Below, in pieces: positions 54,839 through 64,000 of a DNA stretch of 64,000 nucleotides. Each line of letters starts with the position of its first letter. Position 1 is the first letter of the stretch. Both the position numbers and the translations under genes were made by a program. Source of the DNA: Bacteroidota bacterium (GTDB taxonomy: Bacteria; Bacteroidota; Bacteroidia; Cytophagales; Cyclobacteriaceae); contig JACPVX010000044.1 in NCBI GenBank assembly GCA_016191555.1, positions 62,001 to 126,000 on the forward strand, written 5' to 3'. Under the pieces are notes generated by a model. It made no database searches and was not told where the DNA came from. It was given only the letters and a program-made list of their open reading frames with translations.

Positions 54839-56233
54839 ATGAAAAAAATAGAAGGATTGACACCGCAGGAGATTGTAAAGGAATTGGACAAATACATTAT
54901 CGGCCAGCGTGACGCCAAACGCAACGTTGCCATTGCTTTGCGAAACAGATGGAGAAGAATGAATGTGCAAACAGACATCAAGAACGATATTATTCCCAAT
55001 AACATTCTTATGATTGGTGCGACCGGGGTGGGCAAGACGGAGATTGCGCGCAGGCTGGCAAAGATTGCTGATGCTCCTTTTGTAAAAGTTGAAGCATCGA
55101 AGTTTACAGAAGTGGGTTACGTGGGGCGTGATGTAGAAAGTATGGTGCGTGATTTGGTGGAACAATCGGTCAATATGGTAAAGGCCCGCAAGAAAGAAGA
55201 GGTAAAGGAGAAGGCAGCCGTAACTGTGGAAGAGATCATTTTAGATGCATTAATCCCGCCCATGCGCAAATCTACTGGATTTCAATTGCCTAATGGTGAC
55301 ACAGAAGAAGTGCCTTCATCAGATGTTGAATTAAATGAAAGAACGCGCAATTTATTTCGCGAGAAAATTAAAAATGGGGAACTGGAGGAACGGAAAATTG
55401 AAATTGATATCAAACAGAGTGGAGCACATGGTGTAGGTATGATTGGTGCAGGCATGATGGATGAGGTTTCAATGATGAACCTGCAAGAGATGCTCAGTGG
55501 CATGATGCCCAAGAAAGCGAAAAAGCGCAAGGTAACGGTGGCTGAAGCTCGAAAGATTCTAATGGAAGAAGAAGCTGCTAAGTTGATTGATATGGATGAG
55601 GTGAAGGAAGAAGCTATTCGCAAAGCCGAAGATGCCGGTATCATCTTTATTGATGAGATTGATAAAATAGCTTCTGGTTCGGGCAAGAAGGGCGGAGGCG
55701 GGCCGGATGTGAGCCGTGAGGGTGTGCAGCGCGACTTGCTACCAATTGTAGAAGGCAGTACTGTCAACACAAAATATGGCTCAATCAAAACAGACCATGT
55801 TTTGTTTGTGGCAGCCGGGGCTTTTCATATTTCAAAACCATCTGATCTAATTCCCGAACTGCAAGGTCGATTTCCAATTCGGGTGGAATTAAACAATCTT
55901 ACGCAAAAGGACTTTGTTAGTATCTTAACAGAACCCAAAAATGCATTGACCAAACAATACGAGGCATTGTTTCAAGCGGAAAATGTGTCGATAGTATTTG
56001 AAGAAGAAGCGATCAACGAGATTGCCCAAACAGCTTTTGATATTAATGCCGAAATTGAAAACATTGGAGCAAGACGCTTACACACGGTGATGAGTAAGTT
56101 ATTAAATGAGTTTTTATTCGATGTGCCAGATAAAATTAAACCGCCAGCGTCACTCATTATCTCCAAAGAGATGGTGAAAGAAAAACTAAATGGGTTAATA
56201 AAAAATAAGGACTTGAGCGAATACATCTTATAG
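54839..56233 (+). CDS. hslU: HslU, ATPase of the HslUV protease
   Basis: The 464-aa AAA+ unfoldase has the HslU-specific start LTPQEIVKELDKYIIGQRDAKRNVAIALRNRWRR, Walker A GATGVGKTE (about 60-68), an I-domain (about 110-240), Walker B IIFIDEIDKIA and the C-terminal SKEMVKEKLNGLIKNKDLSEYIL, which docks into HslV. The gene for the HslV peptidase is not next to it in this window. TACCTTTA at 54809-54816 could be a weak -7 box. Confidence 0.97.
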   Translation: MKKIEGLTPQEIVKELDKYIIGQRDAKRNVAIALRNRWRRMNVQTDIKNDIIPNNILMIGATGVGKTEIARRLAKIADAPFVKVEASKFTEVGYVGRDVESMVRDLVEQSVNMVKARKKEEVKEKAAVTVEEIILDALIPPMRKSTGFQLPNGDTEEVPSSDVELNERTRNLFREKIKNGELEERKIEIDIKQSGAHGVGMIGAGMMDEVSMMNLQEMLSGMMPKKAKKRKVTVAEARKILMEEEAAKLIDMDEVKEEAIRKAEDAGIIFIDEIDKIASGSGKKGGGGPDVSREGVQRDLLPIVEGSTVNTKYGSIKTDHVLFVAAGAFHISKPSDLIPELQGRFPIRVELNNLTQKDFVSILTEPKNALTKQYEALFQAENVSIVFEEEAINEIAQTAFDINAEIENIGARRLHTVMSKLLNEFLFDVPDKIKPPASLIISKEMVKEKLNGLIKNKDLSEYIL

Positions 56234-56259
56234 CGCAACGACTGCAATTTTGAAATCAG

Positions 56260-58131
56260 TTGACCCGTATATTAATCTTCTGTGTGAAGTCATTACGCAA
56301 GTGCATTCTGGCGTTACTATCAAGAAATAGAAATACGCTTCAACCGAGTGTATCCATTCAGCAATTAATAATTTTCATTCTTGTCTGCATTGGATCAGAA
56401 TCTTCATTCGCCCAGTCCAAAGATTCTGTAAAGGCAAGCCCTATTGCCCGAGCGTATCAGCGGGGCATGAAATTGATTACCACCACACCCACGGATACGA
56501 TTTTAAATGCAAAGAATTCCGATCCTTTTTTGCCTTATGAAGGCAAGGTGATTCGTTACATCTATTTCCAGCAAATCGGATTTGAGAAGTCCATTTATGA
56601 TAGCACCAGGAAAATCAATTCAGCTATTAGTGAATTTGCGAACGACCTACATGCGGCTACACGCGAATCTACTTTGCGTAAGCACTTGTTCTTTCGAGAA
56701 AACATGCGTGTGAATCCTTACTTACTAGCCGATAATGAGCGCTACTTACGTGATCGCGATTTTTTATTGGATGATCGAATTTTGGTAACACCCGTTTCTG
56801 CAAACTCAGACTCGGTTGATATCACGGTTATTACGCGTGACGTTTTTAGTGGAGGTATTAACATAGAAGGCGATTTACCACGTGCACCTCAGGTAAGTAT
56901 GTACGATAATAATTTTTTAGGCCGCGGCCAGCGAATTCAAATGGCTTTGTTGAACGACCCCAACCGAAACCCTGCCTTTGGTTTTGCTACATTCTATCGG
57001 AAGAGTAGTGTTTTTGGATCTCTTACGGATTTGGAAATAGGGTATACACAAATGAAATCAGGAATTTTATACGGAGCTGAAAATGAATACTCTTACTTTT
57101 TTCGATTAAACCGTCCGCTCGTATCTTCATATACTCGATTTGCTGGAGGCGTAGATATCAGTAGTAATAAGTCTCAAAATGTTTTTAGAAAGCCTGATAG
57201 CGTATTTACTCAGTATCAATATAATCAGGTAGACTTATGGACCGGTTATAATTTTGGAATCTATCCGAAAAGAGTAAACGTATTCAGGTATTTTCTGGCT
57301 GTGCGATACTTTGATGGCAGCGTATTTGATCAACACCGCGAGTTAGAATTACCAGATGCATCGCGCAGTGTGCGTGTGGTCGCGTACTTGTCTGAGTTTA
57401 CCTTGTATCGTCAGGAGTTTTATAAAACAAGATTCGTTTTAGGCTTTGGTAGAACCGAAGACGTGCCCTTTGGATTATCGCTTTCGTTCACAGGAGGGCT
57501 TGCCTCACAGTATGGAAGTGAACGAGCTTATACGGGTGTCAAACTCATGTATTCGTGGGTAAATAAAGTTGGAAGTATTTTTCGTTTAGATTTGCAAACC
57601 GGAGCATTTATTAAGAAAAGCATTTTGCAGGATGGTGTATTCAATGCACGTATGTCGTATTATACGCCTGCTTACAGACTTAGAAAATATAAAGTTCGAA
57701 CTTTGGTGAGTGGCAGTTATACCACTCTATTTCAGCGCACCCTTTCCGGTTACACCACAATTGCCAGAAATGATCTGGAAGGATTCATTACTCCTTTAGC
57801 CCAAGGAACTCAGAAATTCCAACTGAAAGTTGAATCAACTTTATATACACCATGGAGCATACTCGGCTTTCGTTTAGCACCTTTTCTGGGTACAGATGTG
57901 GTAACTTTGGATTGTAAGGAATGCACCACCGTCTCAGGTACTGCATTCGCGCTTAGCTCAGGCATTCGCATGCGAAATGAAAACTTAATTTTTGGAACCA
58001 TTGAATTCCGGCTAGTATATTTTCCTAAATCCGATTGGAGTTCTAGTTTTTGGCAAACCCAATACAATCAAAATTTAAGAATCAAAAGTTCAGATTTAAT
58101 TGTACGTCCACCTTCATTAGTAGTATATTGA
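56260..58131 (+). CDS. Omp85/BamA-like outer-membrane protein
   Basis: About 620 aa. No ATG exists at the 5' end; TTG 56260 or GTG 56284 must be used to keep the signal peptide (about 30-52: LIIFILVCIGSESSFAQ). A POTRA-like segment follows (about 92-185: GKVIRYIYFQQIGF, ERYLRDRDFLLDDRILVTPV, VDITVITRDVF), then a barrel part starting YDNNFLGRGQRIQ, as in BamA-type proteins, and ending ...VRPPSLVVY. A role in outer-membrane assembly or lipid handling is inferred. The next gene starts 16 bp after it, suggesting an operon. Confidence 0.65.
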   Translation: MTRILIFCVKSLRKCILALLSRNRNTLQPSVSIQQLIIFILVCIGSESSFAQSKDSVKASPIARAYQRGMKLITTTPTDTILNAKNSDPFLPYEGKVIRYIYFQQIGFEKSIYDSTRKINSAISEFANDLHAATRESTLRKHLFFRENMRVNPYLLADNERYLRDRDFLLDDRILVTPVSANSDSVDITVITRDVFSGGINIEGDLPRAPQVSMYDNNFLGRGQRIQMALLNDPNRNPAFGFATFYRKSSVFGSLTDLEIGYTQMKSGILYGAENEYSYFFRLNRPLVSSYTRFAGGVDISSNKSQNVFRKPDSVFTQYQYNQVDLWTGYNFGIYPKRVNVFRYFLAVRYFDGSVFDQHRELELPDASRSVRVVAYLSEFTLYRQEFYKTRFVLGFGRTEDVPFGLSLSFTGGLASQYGSERAYTGVKLMYSWVNKVGSIFRLDLQTGAFIKKSILQDGVFNARMSYYTPAYRLRKYKVRTLVSGSYTTLFQRTLSGYTTIARNDLEGFITPLAQGTQKFQLKVESTLYTPWSILGFRLAPFLGTDVVTLDCKECTTVSGTAFALSSGIRMRNENLIFGTIEFRLVYFPKSDWSSSFWQTQYNQNLRIKSSDLIVRPPSLVVY

Positions 58132-58147
58132 ATGGTCAGATACGACT

Positions 58148-60019
58148 ATGAAGCTACGATACCTACTCATTGTTTCTTTGTGTCTATTCAGTTTACAACA
58201 AGCAGTTGCCTGGGTTTATCCTGAGCATCGCAGAATAGCCATATTAGCCATTCAAAAATTGTCTGAACCACAACGTATTGTTTTAGAGCGCCTATGGGCA
58301 GAAGCACGCCTAGGTCACGAAAATCGATTAACATCTGATTTGTTTGACTTACATCCACCGCTTCGCCCACAACAATTGGATTATGCTTCGTGGATGGGTA
58401 TTGCCGGAGACCACAGTTGTTCTCCGGAGGCCATGCTAAACACCGTTTTATATAGCGATTGGATTTTACGAGTGGCCGAAATCACTTTTCGTCTCGAAGC
58501 GGATTTAGCAAAATCGAAAAATGCCAGTCAATTAGTTAATGCTTTGCGCGATTCGGACATCAAATTGCAACATGCTGATATTGATTACGCCACGCGGGCG
58601 GGTTCGAATAATGTTCATTTTTTACTTTCGCGAAGAACCTCCAGTGAACGTGCCGAAGAATTTTTAGCCAACAGCTTGCGCGATAGCGTAGACCTCAATG
58701 CCATTGCAGCCTATGCATGGTTTCACACACTCGCTCTTCGAAAAGCAGCTCTCTATTCAGCAAACACCACACCTGTCGAACAAAAACCTTCACTCGCTTT
58801 AGCAGCGCTTGCCGATGAAGCTTTTGCTATTCATTTTTTGCAGGACATGTTTTCTGCCGGTCACATTGCAGGTACATGGGGCAATGCTTCACTTCGCAAA
58901 GGCACACACGATTATTACAATGAGCGCGGCTTAGAAGTAATCACATGGGAAGGAACAAAACGGGTGGCAAAAGGAGATGCATACATGCGTGAGGAGGATG
59001 CAGATTTTGCAGCAGAAGCAGTTAAGTTGAGTTTGCAACAATTGATCAATGCAGCTGAGGGCAATGCGACAAAGCCTAATGCCGATTGGATAAGTGTAAA
59101 ATTGCGACCCGACACATTGGATATTTGTAAGAGCGCCCTTTTACCTAATGGCAAACTTGATTTTGATCTGGTGAAAGAGGTGCTAATGAAAACTCCAGTT
59201 CCAGGCTTAGGTTCGGGCCTGGGCGAGCTACCTCGGTTTCGATCTGAGTTGGGTTTATTTCTGGGACTTTCTACTTCCGTGAATGTTTCGTCTATTCGTG
59301 GTGGATTTGCGCAGGGGCAAGAAGTGCCAGGTAGTGTTGCCGGCCTGGAGGCGGATGTAATGATCGGATATGGATTGGAAGGCGTGCTGAATCAAACTGG
59401 TGACGGATTGGTTTTTTTTCAAGCCGGGTGGCGACAAGATTCACCTTCCTCTACGCAGTTTTCAAACAATGATCCCAATTATCAAGCTAATAGTATCACT
59501 TCGATTATTCCGGGACGATCGGCTTATAGCGTTAGGCTTCGCTTTCCCTTTTGGTTAGTGCCTGGCGATTTATTGCTGGCCGGTCCCATCCTCGGGTTCA
59601 CACATCCAAAAGCATTTCAAAAAATTGGAGTGGAGGCAGTTAACGGTGGTGTGATTGGGTGGCAATCGCGATTTGCCACCCCCATCGGCCGGTTTCAATT
59701 TATTTTAGGTCGGGAAGTTGGATTATCTATTTACGGACTGGGTGGCACTGCCGATGCTTTGTTCGTTCCCACCAGTCCAAATACACTCGCTATCGTAACC
59801 TATAAGTCGATCAAATATGACTTTCCATTTTTGGAATACCAACCTGTTCGATCGTTTTCACAGTCGCAAAGTTCTGCACTCAAGTTGCAGTTTTCTTTTG
59901 GTGTGGATACGCCTTTCAAAATGTCTACCGTTACACCTGCAAATCAAACTGAACTCGATTTAAAACCAATCTGGTATGTATCGGCACGTTTGATTTTTAA
60001 TTGGCGTTATTATTTTTGA
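58148..60019 (+). CDS. Zinc phospholipase C/P1-nuclease-like protein with putative barrel domain
   Basis: The 623-aa protein has a signal peptide that would be cut at AVA|W22, leaving an N-terminal Trp. Residues 22-330 are helical and carry WVYPEH (Trp22, His27), GDHS (Asp88, His89), NNVHF (His157), WFH (His193), HFLQDMFSAGH (His229, Asp233, His239) and THD (His254). This pattern and the N-terminal Trp match the zinc phospholipase C/S1-P1 nuclease fold, in which Trp1 binds zinc. The remaining about 230 residues are strand-rich and end in FNWRYYF, like an outer-membrane barrel. The substrate may be phospholipid or nucleic acid; undecided. Confidence 0.7.
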   Translation: MKLRYLLIVSLCLFSLQQAVAWVYPEHRRIAILAIQKLSEPQRIVLERLWAEARLGHENRLTSDLFDLHPPLRPQQLDYASWMGIAGDHSCSPEAMLNTVLYSDWILRVAEITFRLEADLAKSKNASQLVNALRDSDIKLQHADIDYATRAGSNNVHFLLSRRTSSERAEEFLANSLRDSVDLNAIAAYAWFHTLALRKAALYSANTTPVEQKPSLALAALADEAFAIHFLQDMFSAGHIAGTWGNASLRKGTHDYYNERGLEVITWEGTKRVAKGDAYMREEDADFAAEAVKLSLQQLINAAEGNATKPNADWISVKLRPDTLDICKSALLPNGKLDFDLVKEVLMKTPVPGLGSGLGELPRFRSELGLFLGLSTSVNVSSIRGGFAQGQEVPGSVAGLEADVMIGYGLEGVLNQTGDGLVFFQAGWRQDSPSSTQFSNNDPNYQANSITSIIPGRSAYSVRLRFPFWLVPGDLLLAGPILGFTHPKAFQKIGVEAVNGGVIGWQSRFATPIGRFQFILGREVGLSIYGLGGTADALFVPTSPNTLAIVTYKSIKYDFPFLEYQPVRSFSQSQSSALKLQFSFGVDTPFKMSTVTPANQTELDLKPIWYVSARLIFNWRYYF

Positions 60020-60024
60020 TTGAC

Positions 60025-60531
60025 TTAATCGACCTTTTTCGGATAATGAAACCATTCCATTTTACCACTTCCAAATTGCGCATCGCACCACCGTGCATGC
60101 GAAAATGAAATTACGACAACACCACATGTAGGAATATTCACGATGGCTTCATTAGAAATAGCATTTACAAATTCAGTCAGTCCGGGATTGTGACCAAACA
60201 GTAAAGCGATTTCTTCGTGATCGTTTTTACGATCTGGAATTTCTTGCACAACCTGTAGGATCAATTCTTTCTCTGCATGATAGAGCCTTTGATCAATGAG
60301 GACTTTGTTGGGTGAAAAATCTAATTTTTTGGAGATATGCTTGCAGGTTTCCATCGCTCGAACCGCGGGGCTTGAAATCACATTGTCGGGTGTGATCTTC
60401 ATTTCACGAAGCAATTTGCCCATACGAGGCGCATCTTTCTCACCGCGTTTGTTGAGTTGGCGATCAAAGTCATCCAATGATGGATCTTCCCAACTTGATT
60501 TGGCATGGCGAATGATAATCAGCTTTTTCAT
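60025..60531 (-). CDS. SixA-like phosphohistidine phosphatase
   Basis: From ATG 60531 the product is 168 aa, a single histidine-phosphatase domain. The RHA motif in LIIIRHAKSSW (catalytic His9) and the second histidine in FGHNPGL (His114) are present. SixA-type enzymes remove phosphate from phosphohistidine in signalling proteins. An ATG five codons upstream is a less likely start. It converges with the phospholipase-like gene 5 bp away. Confidence 0.87.
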   Translation of the reverse strand: MKKLIIIRHAKSSWEDPSLDDFDRQLNKRGEKDAPRMGKLLREMKITPDNVISSPAVRAMETCKHISKKLDFSPNKVLIDQRLYHAEKELILQVVQEIPDRKNDHEEIALLFGHNPGLTEFVNAISNEAIVNIPTCGVVVISFSHARWCDAQFGSGKMEWFHYPKKVD

Positions 60532-60600
60532 AGGTAATATCTTCAATGGTGATGACTAGATTCGTTGCTCATTCCTAGTTAAATTTACAAATCCTACTCG

Positions 60601-60608
60601 TATCTTTG
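60601..60608 (+). promoter_or_regulatory. -7 promoter box, probably leaderless transcript
   Basis: TATCTTTG matches TAnnTTTG exactly and ends only 6 bases before the ATG at 60615. The transcript would start at or next to the start codon. Confidence 0.55.
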
Positions 60609-60614
60609 CAGTCC

Positions 60615-61535
60615 ATGGAAAAGCGACCTCTTCGGAAAGAAATCAAATATACCAGCCTTTATTACTTTATTCGGTTTTTGATTTTTACCTCTAATCTTTT
60701 GCCACGCAAAATGTGGTTAGCGTTCTGCGGCTTCTTGGGCAAAGTAGCCTACGCATTTTCGCCAAAGCCGCGTGAGCGTGCAATCTTCCATTTAGGCCTT
60801 GCATTCGGTCGTGAAAAGTCACCGCGTGAGATTATCGACTTGAGCAAAGAGATGTTTGTAATGTTAGGGAAGAATGCCGGAGATATTTTGCGCTCGCTCA
60901 AAGTAAAAACGCTGACTGATCTGGAGAAGTTTTTAACTACGCATGGAATAGAGAATTATGAAAAGGCCCATGCGAAAGGAAAGGGCGTGATGTTTTTGAC
61001 CTCGCATTTAGGTGCATTTGATTTGCAAATTACCAACATGGCCTTGCGTGGCCTTAACCCCAATATTGTAGGCACGGCATTAAAAGACGAGCGTTTGAAC
61101 GCGCTTCTTTGGGAGTACCGGAATGCATTCGGAGCCATTGCCATTGAGCGTGGTAAAGAGAGCGTGCGATTATTCAAAGTATTGAAGTCTGGCGGATCTA
61201 TTGCAATTTTGATCGATCAGGATACAAAAGTGAAAAGCCGGTTTGTTAATTTTTTCGGTATGCAAGCCGCTACACCGATTGGCGCTACCGTCTTAGCCTT
61301 GCGCACGGGGGCTGCTGTTGTGCCTACTTATATTTTTTTAGATGAGAATGGACAACAACAAATGCATATCCTGCCGGAAATTCCTTTGGTAATTTCGGGA
61401 GACGATGAGACCGATTTGGTTGTCAATACGCAACTATTCACTGACTTCACGGAAAAGATTGTACGTGATCATCCGGAACAATGGGTGTGGATGCACGAGC
61501 GCTGGAAGACCCGCCCCGGAGAAGAGATTCGATAG
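60615..61535 (+). CDS. LpxL/HtrB-like lipid A acyltransferase
   Basis: The 306-aa protein has an N-terminal hydrophobic segment (about 14-48) and the acyltransferase motif SHLGAFD (His131, Asp136, the H-x4-D pair), followed by AIERGKESVRLFKVLKSGGSIAILIDQD. This pattern fits the lysophospholipid acyltransferase family of LpxL/LpxM, which adds secondary acyl chains to lipid A at the inner membrane. ATG 60615 is chosen over a TTG inside the -7 box. Confidence 0.9.
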   Translation: MEKRPLRKEIKYTSLYYFIRFLIFTSNLLPRKMWLAFCGFLGKVAYAFSPKPRERAIFHLGLAFGREKSPREIIDLSKEMFVMLGKNAGDILRSLKVKTLTDLEKFLTTHGIENYEKAHAKGKGVMFLTSHLGAFDLQITNMALRGLNPNIVGTALKDERLNALLWEYRNAFGAIAIERGKESVRLFKVLKSGGSIAILIDQDTKVKSRFVNFFGMQAATPIGATVLALRTGAAVVPTYIFLDENGQQQMHILPEIPLVISGDDETDLVVNTQLFTDFTEKIVRDHPEQWVWMHERWKTRPGEEIR

Positions 61536-61677
61536 AACTATTTGTTCATTTATTCCATCTATTTGCTAATGACTTGTTAATTCCGAGAAACGGATGGAAA
61601 ATAATTTGCTATCCACATCGTTTCTTGTAACCTTTTAGCAAGGATTGCAGTAGTAACAAATACCCAAACCGTTCGAT

Positions 61678-63003
61678 ATGAAGAGAAATTACGTGATAGC
61701 CGCAGGTATTGTTGTTGTGTTGCTTGCCGGCTTTTTTATTTTTAACCGTACGAAGGCCACTGGTGCCTCTGATATAGTTGCTCTAGTGAAGAAAGGTGAA
61801 TTTCGATTAGAGGTAGAAACTACGGGTGAGCTTGAAGCTAAAAATTCAGTGAAGATCATGGGTCCGGGTAGTGTCCGCCAATTTCAAATCTGGGAAGTGA
61901 CCCTTCAAAATATTGTCGATGAAGGTACGGTGGTGAAGAAAGGCGACTGGGTGGCTACGCTCGATCGATCAGAGTTTCAAACTAAATTCAATCAAAAGCA
62001 AATCGACTTCGAGAAAGCGAATTCCAAGTTCGTGCAAACGCAATTGGATACAACCCTTCAAATGCGCCAGGCTCGTGATGAGCTGATCAACTTAAAATAC
62101 GGTGCCGAAGAAAAGGAAATAATCCTTCAACAATCGAAGTTTGAACCACCAGCCACTATTAAACAAGCTGAAATTAATCTCGACAAGGCCAATCGTGCCT
62201 ACGAACAAGCTTTAGAAAATTATAAAATTAAGCGCAATCAGAATGTAGAAAAGATGCGCGAAGTGGAAGCTGAGTTGCGAAAAGTAAGAGGTGATTTTGA
62301 TGGTATGAGTAAGACGCTGGAATCATTTAATGTAATGGCGCCTGAAGACGGAATGGTGATTTATGAGAAAGGGTGGGATGGTAAACCCATCAAAGCAGGG
62401 TCACGGATTGGTATGTGGGAGCCTACGGTTGCTACCCTGCCGGATCTTACGAAAATGCAATCCAAAACATTCGTGAATGAAGTAGATGTGCGCAAGGTGA
62501 AGCCTGGACAAAAAGTGTTGATTGGTTTGGATTCTGACCCTGATAAAAAATTGAAAGGAGTTGTTACCAAAGTGGCAAACGTAGGTGAACAACGTCCTAA
62601 TTCAGACGCAAAGGTTTTTGAGGTATTAGTAGAAATAGATGGAACGGATGCCTCACTTCGTCCATCCATGACCACGAGCAATAGGATCATTGCACAGATA
62701 TTAAATGATGTAGTTTTCGTTCCTCTGGAAAGTTTGCATACACAAAACGATTCGATCACCTATGTCTTCAAAAAGGAAGGAATAAAAACGAGCAAGCAAG
62801 AAGTGGTAGTAGGCGAAACAAATTCGAATGAAGCTGTGATCACGGCAGGTTTACTACCTAATGAAAAGGTATTTCTCTCTGTTCCTGCAGGAATGGAAAA
62901 TGAGGAAGTGAAATTACTTCCACAACAGAACGGGAAACGGAGAAAGAAGGAAGTGAAGGAGGCTCCCAAAGATTCTACCCAAGCAACGAAGCCGACTATT
63001 TAA
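61678..63003 (+). CDS. HlyD/MacA-type periplasmic adaptor protein
   Basis: The 441-aa protein has an N-terminal membrane anchor (about 5-24), a split lipoyl/barrel-sandwich domain (about 38-100 and 215-245), a coiled-coil hairpin (about 100-210, with KQAEINLDKANRAYEQALENYKIKRNQ) and beta-barrel/membrane-proximal domains (about 260-420). The end is basic and polar. It is directly followed by a MacB-type permease gene, so together with an ABC ATPase outside the window it would form an export or efflux complex. Confidence 0.9.
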   Translation: MKRNYVIAAGIVVVLLAGFFIFNRTKATGASDIVALVKKGEFRLEVETTGELEAKNSVKIMGPGSVRQFQIWEVTLQNIVDEGTVVKKGDWVATLDRSEFQTKFNQKQIDFEKANSKFVQTQLDTTLQMRQARDELINLKYGAEEKEIILQQSKFEPPATIKQAEINLDKANRAYEQALENYKIKRNQNVEKMREVEAELRKVRGDFDGMSKTLESFNVMAPEDGMVIYEKGWDGKPIKAGSRIGMWEPTVATLPDLTKMQSKTFVNEVDVRKVKPGQKVLIGLDSDPDKKLKGVVTKVANVGEQRPNSDAKVFEVLVEIDGTDASLRPSMTTSNRIIAQILNDVVFVPLESLHTQNDSITYVFKKEGIKTSKQEVVVGETNSNEAVITAGLLPNEKVFLSVPAGMENEEVKLLPQQNGKRRKKEVKEAPKDSTQATKPTI

Positions 63004-63023
63004 CTTGTTTAAATAAACGTTGC

Positions 63024-64000
63024 ATGAAAAACCTTTTCAGCGCCCGTGTATTGGCTAATCTCTACATTGCGATTGATGCTGTAATTGCTAACCGTTTGCG
63101 GTCACTATTGACAGCACTTGGAATTATTTTTGGAGTAGCCGCAGTTATCGCGATGCTGGCTATCGGTAATGGAGCCCAGCAAGAAATATTAAACCAAATC
63201 AAATTAGTAGGTGTCAATAATATTGTCATCAAGCCCATCATCGAGCAGAAGGAAGAGAAGATCAGCGAGAAGGTTGGTAAGAAAGAGCAGAAAAAATTCT
63301 CGCCCGGATTAACAGTCCGCGATGTGGAAAGTATTAAAAGTATTCTTCCCGATTTAACGCAAATAAGCCCCGAGATTATTTTAGATACTTATGTGATCCG
63401 AAATGGATTTAGAAGATCTGCAAAATTGGTGGGAGTAGAGCCAGCTTACTTTGCTATTTATGATTTCAAACTTTCAGAAGGCACTATATTTAATGAAGAG
63501 CAATTGAAGTTTGGTGCGCCTGTTTGCATTATCGGATCAGCCTTGAAGAGTCGATTTTTCCCAACGGAAAACCCGATTGGAAAAAGTATGAAGGTGGGCA
63601 CCCATTGGCTCACGATTGTAGGTGTGATGAGCGAACGAGTAGTATCGCAGGCCAGTATCAGCAAATTGGGTATTCGCGATTTTAACATGGATGTGTACAT
63701 TCCGCTGCAAAGTGTACTGGTTCGCTATCGCAACCGCGATCTGATTACAGCCGAGGCAATACGATTAGCTGCACAGAATAGTCGAGGCTTTAGTTTTAAT
63801 AACGGCCAAAACAATTCTACTTCGGAAAACGAAGCTGAAAAGAAAAATTATCACCAATTAGATCGATTGGTATTGCAAGTTGATAAAACCGAAAAGCTTC
63901 AGGCAACGGCTGAAATAATTTCACGCATGCTCAAGCGCAGACATTTTGATGTAGTAGACTACGAAATTGAAATACCTGAGTTATTACTGAAGCAACAGCA
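63024..64000 (+). CDS. MacB/FtsX-type ABC transporter permease, 3' end missing
   Basis: The frame opens with ATG 63024 and stays open to the window end (325 codons seen). The start NLFSARVLANLYIAIDAVIANRLRSLLTALGIIFGVAAVIAMLAIGNGAQ holds the first transmembrane helix typical of MacB-type permeases. A periplasmic MacB_PCD-like domain follows (SPGLTVRDVESIKSILPDL, VGVEPAYFAIYDFKLSEGTIF, NPIGKSMKVG). The remaining helices lie outside. It is 20 bp after the adaptor gene, hence one operon. Confidence 0.88.
   Translation, partial: MKNLFSARVLANLYIAIDAVIANRLRSLLTALGIIFGVAAVIAMLAIGNGAQQEILNQIKLVGVNNIVIKPIIEQKEEKISEKVGKKEQKKFSPGLTVRDVESIKSILPDLTQISPEIILDTYVIRNGFRRSAKLVGVEPAYFAIYDFKLSEGTIFNEEQLKFGAPVCIIGSALKSRFFPTENPIGKSMKVGTHWLTIVGVMSERVVSQASISKLGIRDFNMDVYIPLQSVLVRYRNRDLITAEAIRLAAQNSRGFSFNNGQNNSTSENEAEKKNYHQLDRLVLQVDKTEKLQATAEIISRMLKRRHFDVVDYEIEIPELLLKQQ

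Overview
The window reads as a chromosome segment of a Bacteroidota bacterium, most likely of the order Cytophagales. The supporting signs are a full nuo operon with separate nuoC and nuoD and a short NuoG, type IX secretion (T9SS) features (a Por-type C-terminal tail and a PorE-like OmpA protein), a TonB-receptor-type barrel with a carboxypeptidase-regulatory-like front domain, gene starts without clear Shine-Dalgarno sites, and several exact matches to the Bacteroidota -7 promoter box TAnnTTTG. The order assignment is inference. I found no tRNA, rRNA, insertion sequence or CRISPR array.

Layout. 1-5490 is the end of the division/cell-wall cluster (murC, ftsQ, ftsA, ftsZ), with decayed short repeats in the spacers. 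5491-6000 has no large gene but holds several hairpins, two identical 40-bp terminators and a 44-codon ORF between them. 6001-15822 is an accessory stretch: a YiaAB protein, a hydrolase-VanX fusion, a VOC protein, an M48 protease, a minus-strand cluster of an AraC regulator with small redox/stress-type proteins, then a lipoprotein, a secreted protein and a YiiX-like cysteine hydrolase.

15823-17715 is the most unusual part. It holds about 30 tandem, degenerate 21-bp units (16249-16878), many with dyad symmetry, directly upstream of a 225-aa protein gene that ends in a strong terminator. I regard this array plus gene as the best candidate for an undescribed system. 17716-23230 holds small genes of mostly unknown function, a DEDDh exonuclease and a Crp/Fnr regulator with a perfect palindrome beside the next promoter. 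An ABC exporter (minus strand) and a 1209-aa secreted FG-GAP/UnbV/vanadium-haloperoxidase protein follow.

28861-42626 is the 14-gene nuo operon (A to N) for respiratory complex I, behind one clear promoter, with an unrelated 260-aa membrane-anchored gene between nuoJ and nuoK. After it come a CBS-domain protein, a penicillin acylase homologue, an ABC-F ATPase, a PorE-like OmpA protein, Lon protease, a TonB-receptor-type barrel, HslU, an Omp85-like protein, a zinc phospholipase C/P1-nuclease-like protein that seems to carry its own barrel, a SixA phosphatase, an LpxL-like acyltransferase, and a HlyD/MacB-type efflux pair whose permease runs off the window end.
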